Source: Adiantum capillus-veneris
Taxonomy: Eukaryota; Streptophyta; Polypodiopsida; Polypodiales; Pteridaceae
Length of the DNA stretch: 64,000 nucleotides
Assembly (NCBI GenBank): GCA_014529385.2
Contig: CM043944.1
Span: 61,459,248 to 61,523,247 of the forward strand
Direction: 5' to 3'
The notes under the pieces are model-generated. The model was not told the origin of the DNA. It was given only the letters and a program-made list of their open reading frames with translations, and searched no databases. The translations under genes and the position numbers were made by a program. Below, one piece after another: positions 60,364 through 64,000 of the stretch (position 1 is the stretch's first letter; each line of letters starts with the position of its first letter).

Positions 60364-61320
60364 GACTTTTGACTACCCAATCCCCAGAAACTTCAATGGA
60401 GCTCAGCTTTAGATAAGGACAAACACATGCACATCAAATGAGTTTTCATAGTTGATCATCGGAATTACAACAGGCAAAGGACATTCCAGGATCTCTCGTA
60501 ATCTTCTTGGCCCGAACATAAAGACTATGCGCTGCTGAAAAAATATCTTCCTAGGCACATGAACATTTATCTGAATTCTCTGAGTTAAATGAAATGGAGT
60601 GAATTGAGGTCCATTTTGATCATCCATTAAAGTCAACCATGAAGCTCCCAAGAAGGAACACCTATCTTATCTTCTGATTTTGCCAAAATTTCAGCAGGAT
60701 AACAACATAAATGGCTCAAAAGACCAAAAAACCAGCCATCATAACTTGGAAAAATTTTGACAGAGTTTCCCCAGAAGTAGAGCAGTAGGAACCCAAAATA
60801 TAGAGTATATATGTATGCATAAACTGTCAACAATAGAACTCGAGCATCAAACAGGAATCACTAATACATAGCCTATGGCGAGGTCACCAAAAGGGTGCTC
60901 CAGCTACCTATATCACCGAAAGGATCTCCACATTTGAGAATCCCCGAGCTCAATAAAAACCTCACGCTATCGACCCTCACACGAAGGCTAATGCAAATCG
61001 CGTATAGTCAAGTCTGAGAAATGACTATCTTCCAGACCAAGTCTCAGAAATGGCTAGGACTGCCAAATAAAACCAAATATGGCTCCACAAAGGCGTACAA
61101 TGGCAGTTTCCACAAGTAACGTACAATCCAACAGACAATGCGCTGAAACAGGCGCCAAATGATGCATACCCACAACAACTGCAACTGACACCACTGCTAG
61201 TATATCACTATACTCCAACTACTTGTACCTGTGTAAATCACCTGTACCTGTATCTGTACCTGTCCCTATAACTGTAACCTGTAATCTCGAATCTCGAAGC
61301 AGAAGGTACTCGAAGAAGAT
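60364..61320 (-). other. LTR-F 5' leader
   Basis: About 950 bp with no supported coding. A CTGTACCTGTA-type short repeat lies at about 61223-61280. The PBS follows. Confidence 0.6.
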
Positions 61321-61337
61321 CCTCTGTGGGGGCGCCA
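61321..61337 (-). other. LTR-F primer binding site
   Basis: Minus strand TGGCGCCCCCACAGAGG, six bases inside the LTR end. The tRNA is not assigned. Confidence 0.6.
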
Positions 61338-61343
61338 AAAGAA

Positions 61344-62497
61344 TGTGAGCGCGATGAAAACACACACAACGCCTCTATAACGACCCGACACACACTCTTG
61401 GGAAGATACACACACACACACACACACACTATGGGGCACCACTCGGCTTACACAACACACCTGGCCGAGACAGGGACACACCTATGGAGTGAGAGGAGAG
61501 AGACTATCCACTTGCCCACTCCACACAGAGAGATACACACACACACACACCCAAAAAACTCAGCTCAAAAGAGGAGAATTTCTGATGTCTAGATACAAAT
61601 GAGCTTGGGCCAACACCAATGGGGCAAATAGCTCACACAATATGGGTAAAATAAGCCAGATACAATCACAAACTGGAGCAGTAACTTCACTCATAGAAGA
61701 AACTTACATAGCCAAAATAGCAAAAAAATAGTGAGGAATTTGGCAAAATAAATAGCACCATCGCGTCCGGAACGGCCCAAAACCCCAGTCTACAATGTCA
61801 AAGTGCTCAAATCCGACCTCGGATGAGCAGTTTACGGCCAAAACAGGCTCCAAAAACCCCAAAAACACACCTGCGGCTGTTTCTCCTCTCTCCTCCACGT
61901 TTTTTCTGGTCTTCTCTCTATTTTTTTCAGTTCTCACACTTAGATTTATTACTTGGGCACCCTTGGCCTTTTCGATGACCTCAAACGGACCCCGAACAGG
62001 TCAAAAACTGACCTCGCAGTGCATAGTTGTCACCGTGCTGCATCCATCCGCAAACCTGGCACTCAGTTTTTTTCAATAATGCATCCCGCCACCACATGAA
62101 GTGGCCCCAAAAAGTGGTCCTCATGATGACCGTTTTGCATAATTATCACAAGAAAACACCCACGTTGTGCCCGTACTTCTCCACGTGCAAGTATTGACCC
62201 CATTCGGCCTCTTGACGCCACTAGATGCCATCTGGCGCACCTGCTTACCTCATGTCGTCGGCCCGCAGATAGCTTCCTCGAGACGTTTTACGTGCTACCA
62301 ACTCCTCATTATTGTAGAAAAAACACACTGGTACTGGTAACGATGAAAATCGATGCACTATGTACATGTTGTCCTACCTGCACACATGTGGGCCCCACGT
62401 AACCACCTTGCTCTGGAAAATGGGCAATCCTTTATTCGATGCACCATGCATGGATATGTACATATGCGCAATTCCTTGCTCCAAAAAACACATGACA
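61344..62497 (-). repeat. LTR-F 5' LTR (right copy)
   Basis: 1154 bp, TGTGAGCGCGATG...ACATGACA, without the solo-LTR insertion. Confidence 0.92.
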
Positions 62498-62991
62498 ACG
62501 TGGATATGCTGAAATGTGAAAACAGACAACATATGCTCATCGAATCACCAGATATAGCTCGTGGGTAGATCTCGCGAAGCCGGGCCGTATACCTGCAATT
62601 TAGGTGTTGGCGTGTAGCTCTCTTTGGGGGCAACATGCTGCACTCGATTCCAACCACCATTGCGCATGTAGCATCAAGATAAAACTCTCACTCTCTCTTG
62701 TACACAGAGTATTCTCAACTCACACAGACAAAAGCTTATAAAAATGACAAAGGGTTTTTTGCATTAAGGTCAAAAGTGGTATAAATACCTTACAATCTCA
62801 AACCCTAATTCTCCAATTTAACCATTCACTCAGTCTAAATGTAAAAAATGAGATACAATCTGGAAGCTTCTGCAAGACCCACTATTTACAAAGGTGAAAT
62901 AACAGTTTCTTCTCAATTAAGGAATAATTACAAAGGAAATTAATATCCCACCGGGCAATCCTCCTCCGTTGGGTGTGTCCAGCTGCTAACA
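62498..62991 (-). repeat. LTR-E 5' LTR (right copy), second part
   Basis: Aligns with 37791-38284 (ACGTGGATATGCTGAAATG...GCTAACA) and completes the LTR cut at 56803. Confidence 0.9.
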
Positions 62992-63480
62992 ACTTGGTAG
63001 CCTTGTCTCCTCATCGCTAGTCTTTCAGGTCCGCATGTGGGATTAAGAAGCCTTGCCACATGGCTTTATTTGCTCAACTTGCCCCTTCAAGGCTTCCAAA
63101 GTCACTAGAACAAGCATAAACTCATTTTTTCCACTGCTTTCAAACCTTGCCAATACTCTGGTGACCAAGCTGCAAATTCCTATTGAAATTTCCCATCACC
63201 TACTTCAATCCACTCGGCCTTTCTCTCTTTCCAACCTTCCCGAACGTGCGAACTAAAGCAACCAAAACCAAGAAAAGCCATCTGGCACCTCACCGTTAAT
63301 AACTGACATCGACTTCAACTCACATTATCTTGTCGATCTAGACTCCAATTGTTGTGCCGTCAATTCCTATTGGCTTTTTACAGTGCGAAGATTCTATTTA
63401 GACGAGCGCTTTTTAAAGTTCCCATGGGACAGATTTCAAAAAGATTATTTTCTCTCTTCTCAACTTTATTCTCTCTCCTG

Positions 63481-63514
<34 letters not shown>

Positions 63515-63613
63515 CCTTAGATATTTTTTCTTGGTAAACACACTTCGATCCCACATCGTTGTCACCATTGATTTTGCTCCTTTTTTTCTCTCCCTTGACC
63601 CTCTGTCAGCCTC

Positions 63614-63662
<49 letters not shown>

Positions 63663-63891
63663 AAACGCAGCCGTTTTTTGACCTAGTAGACAGCAGTCCA
63701 CTCTTTTGATCATAACTTCTTCATCCGAACTCCGATTTGGGTGATCTATAGCCTCAATCGAAGAGCACAAAGTCCTCTACGCATTGATGTAAAGACAAAA
63801 ATTTTCAGAGTTATGGAAGGCGTTTCTGTAGCAGAATTTCCGAAGTGAACAGGTTCAACAAAATTGATTCTCATCTCCTATTTTACATACA
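62992..63891. other. Right flank with CT microsatellites
   Basis: No gene or element ends identified. (CT)n runs at about 63484-63512 and 63617-63659. The stretch 63690-63890 resembles a transcribed leader but I cannot assign it. Confidence 0.5.
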
Positions 63892-64000
63892 ATGTCTTCC
63901 GGCACTCGCAAGGGTTCTTCTTCTTCAACAAGGTCCACAACCATTGTGGAAAATGATCCAAAATCTCCTAAGTGTGGAGATAGCAACACAACCACCCAAC
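63892..64000 (+). CDS. Possible ORF start running off the right edge
   Basis: 36 open codons beginning MSSGTRKGSSSSTRST, with a Ser/Thr-rich low-complexity start like those of many retroelement Gag proteins. Too short to classify; it could equally be a host gene or chance. Confidence 0.3.
   Translation, partial: MSSGTRKGSSSSTRSTTIVENDPKSPKCGDSNTTTQ

Larger units (their letters stand above)
56804..62497 (-). mobile_element. LTR-F: gag-only LTR retrotransposon (TR-GAG type)
   Basis: LTRs of about 1.15 kb (56804-58768 including a solo-LTR insert; 61344-62497), TGTGAG...CTGACA. ACGT is repeated at both junctions (56800-56803 and 62498-62501), a possible target duplication. The interior of 2.6 kb holds one intact ORF with a capsid domain and no pol. 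TR-GAG elements, LTR retrotransposons with Gag alone, are known in plants. Confidence 0.9.
37351..62991 (-). mobile_element. LTR-E: giant Ty3/gypsy element (about 20 kb) with accessory modules, split by LTR-F
   Basis: LTRs of about 930 bp (37351-38284; 56370-56803 plus 62498-62991), TGTTGG...GCTAACA. Flanks GCTTG (37346-37350) and ACTTG (62992-62996) are a target duplication with one mismatch. From the right on the minus strand: PBS, long leader, gag, protease, RT, RNase H, duplicated integrase zinc module, integrase core, second retropepsin, Trp-motif tail, internal PPT, palindrome-rich spacer, coiled-coil ORF, PPT, LTR. Stops and frameshifts show that it is no longer active. Confidence 0.88.

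Overview
This is a gene-poor, repeat-dense stretch of a large plant nuclear genome. The evidence is plant-type CACTA transposase genes with GT-AG introns, Ty1/copia and Ty3/gypsy LTR retrotransposons with plant-style primer binding sites (tRNA-Asp and initiator tRNA-Met types), and many long dinucleotide and homopolymer tracts. I see no ordinary host gene, rRNA, tRNA or organellar sequence. The species cannot be told from the sequence. All functional calls rest on motifs read by eye; no database was searched.

Layout, left to right. (1) 1-13919: right part of a CACTA (En/Spm-type) DNA transposon with divergent genes: a TNP2-like transposase (minus strand, running off the left edge) and a second TNPA/Transposase_24-like gene (plus strand, three exons). 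The right CACTA terminus is at 13919. A nearly undamaged LTR retrotransposon ('LTR-A', 2243-11272, LTRs differing at 2 of 576 positions) sits in what looks like the 5' UTR intron of the second gene. LTR-A encodes only Gag, zinc knuckles and protease. (2) 13920-18087: copia element 'Copia-1' (minus), cut through its RNase H region by the CACTA insertion. (3) 18088-19880: nothing recognised. (4) 19880-32085: a three-level nest. An old gypsy gag ('Gypsy-3') is split by a degenerate gypsy element ('Gypsy-2', 20297-31892), whose right LTR is split by a rearranged copia copy ('Copia-2', 28072-31198). (5) 33315 to about 37245: a non-autonomous element ('LTR-4') sharing PBS and PPT type with Gypsy-2. 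(6) 37351-62991: a very large gypsy element ('LTR-E', minus, about 20 kb without its insert), with gag, protease, RT, RNase H and integrase, plus several unusual additions. Its right LTR is split by 'LTR-F' (56804-62497), a gag-only element with an intact 514-codon ORF. LTR-F's left LTR in turn holds an 808-bp solo LTR. (7) 62992-64000: microsatellite-rich flank ending in a possible ORF start.

The most unusual biology is in LTR-E. Its integrase zinc-binding module is duplicated in tandem. A second retropepsin-like domain with an intact DSGA motif is fused in frame after the integrase C-terminus, while the protease at the usual position has lost its catalytic Asp. A tail with repeated Trp-Val-Pro/Arg motifs follows and is shared with LTR-A. 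Beyond that lie a long coiled-coil ORF and a dispersed perfect palindrome (core CATCCTACGCGTAGGATG) found in the 5' leader and the 3' accessory region, with half-sites in both LTRs. LTR-A looks like a recently active Gag-Pro element that may depend on an LTR-E-like partner; LTR-4 may likewise depend on a Gypsy-2-like partner.
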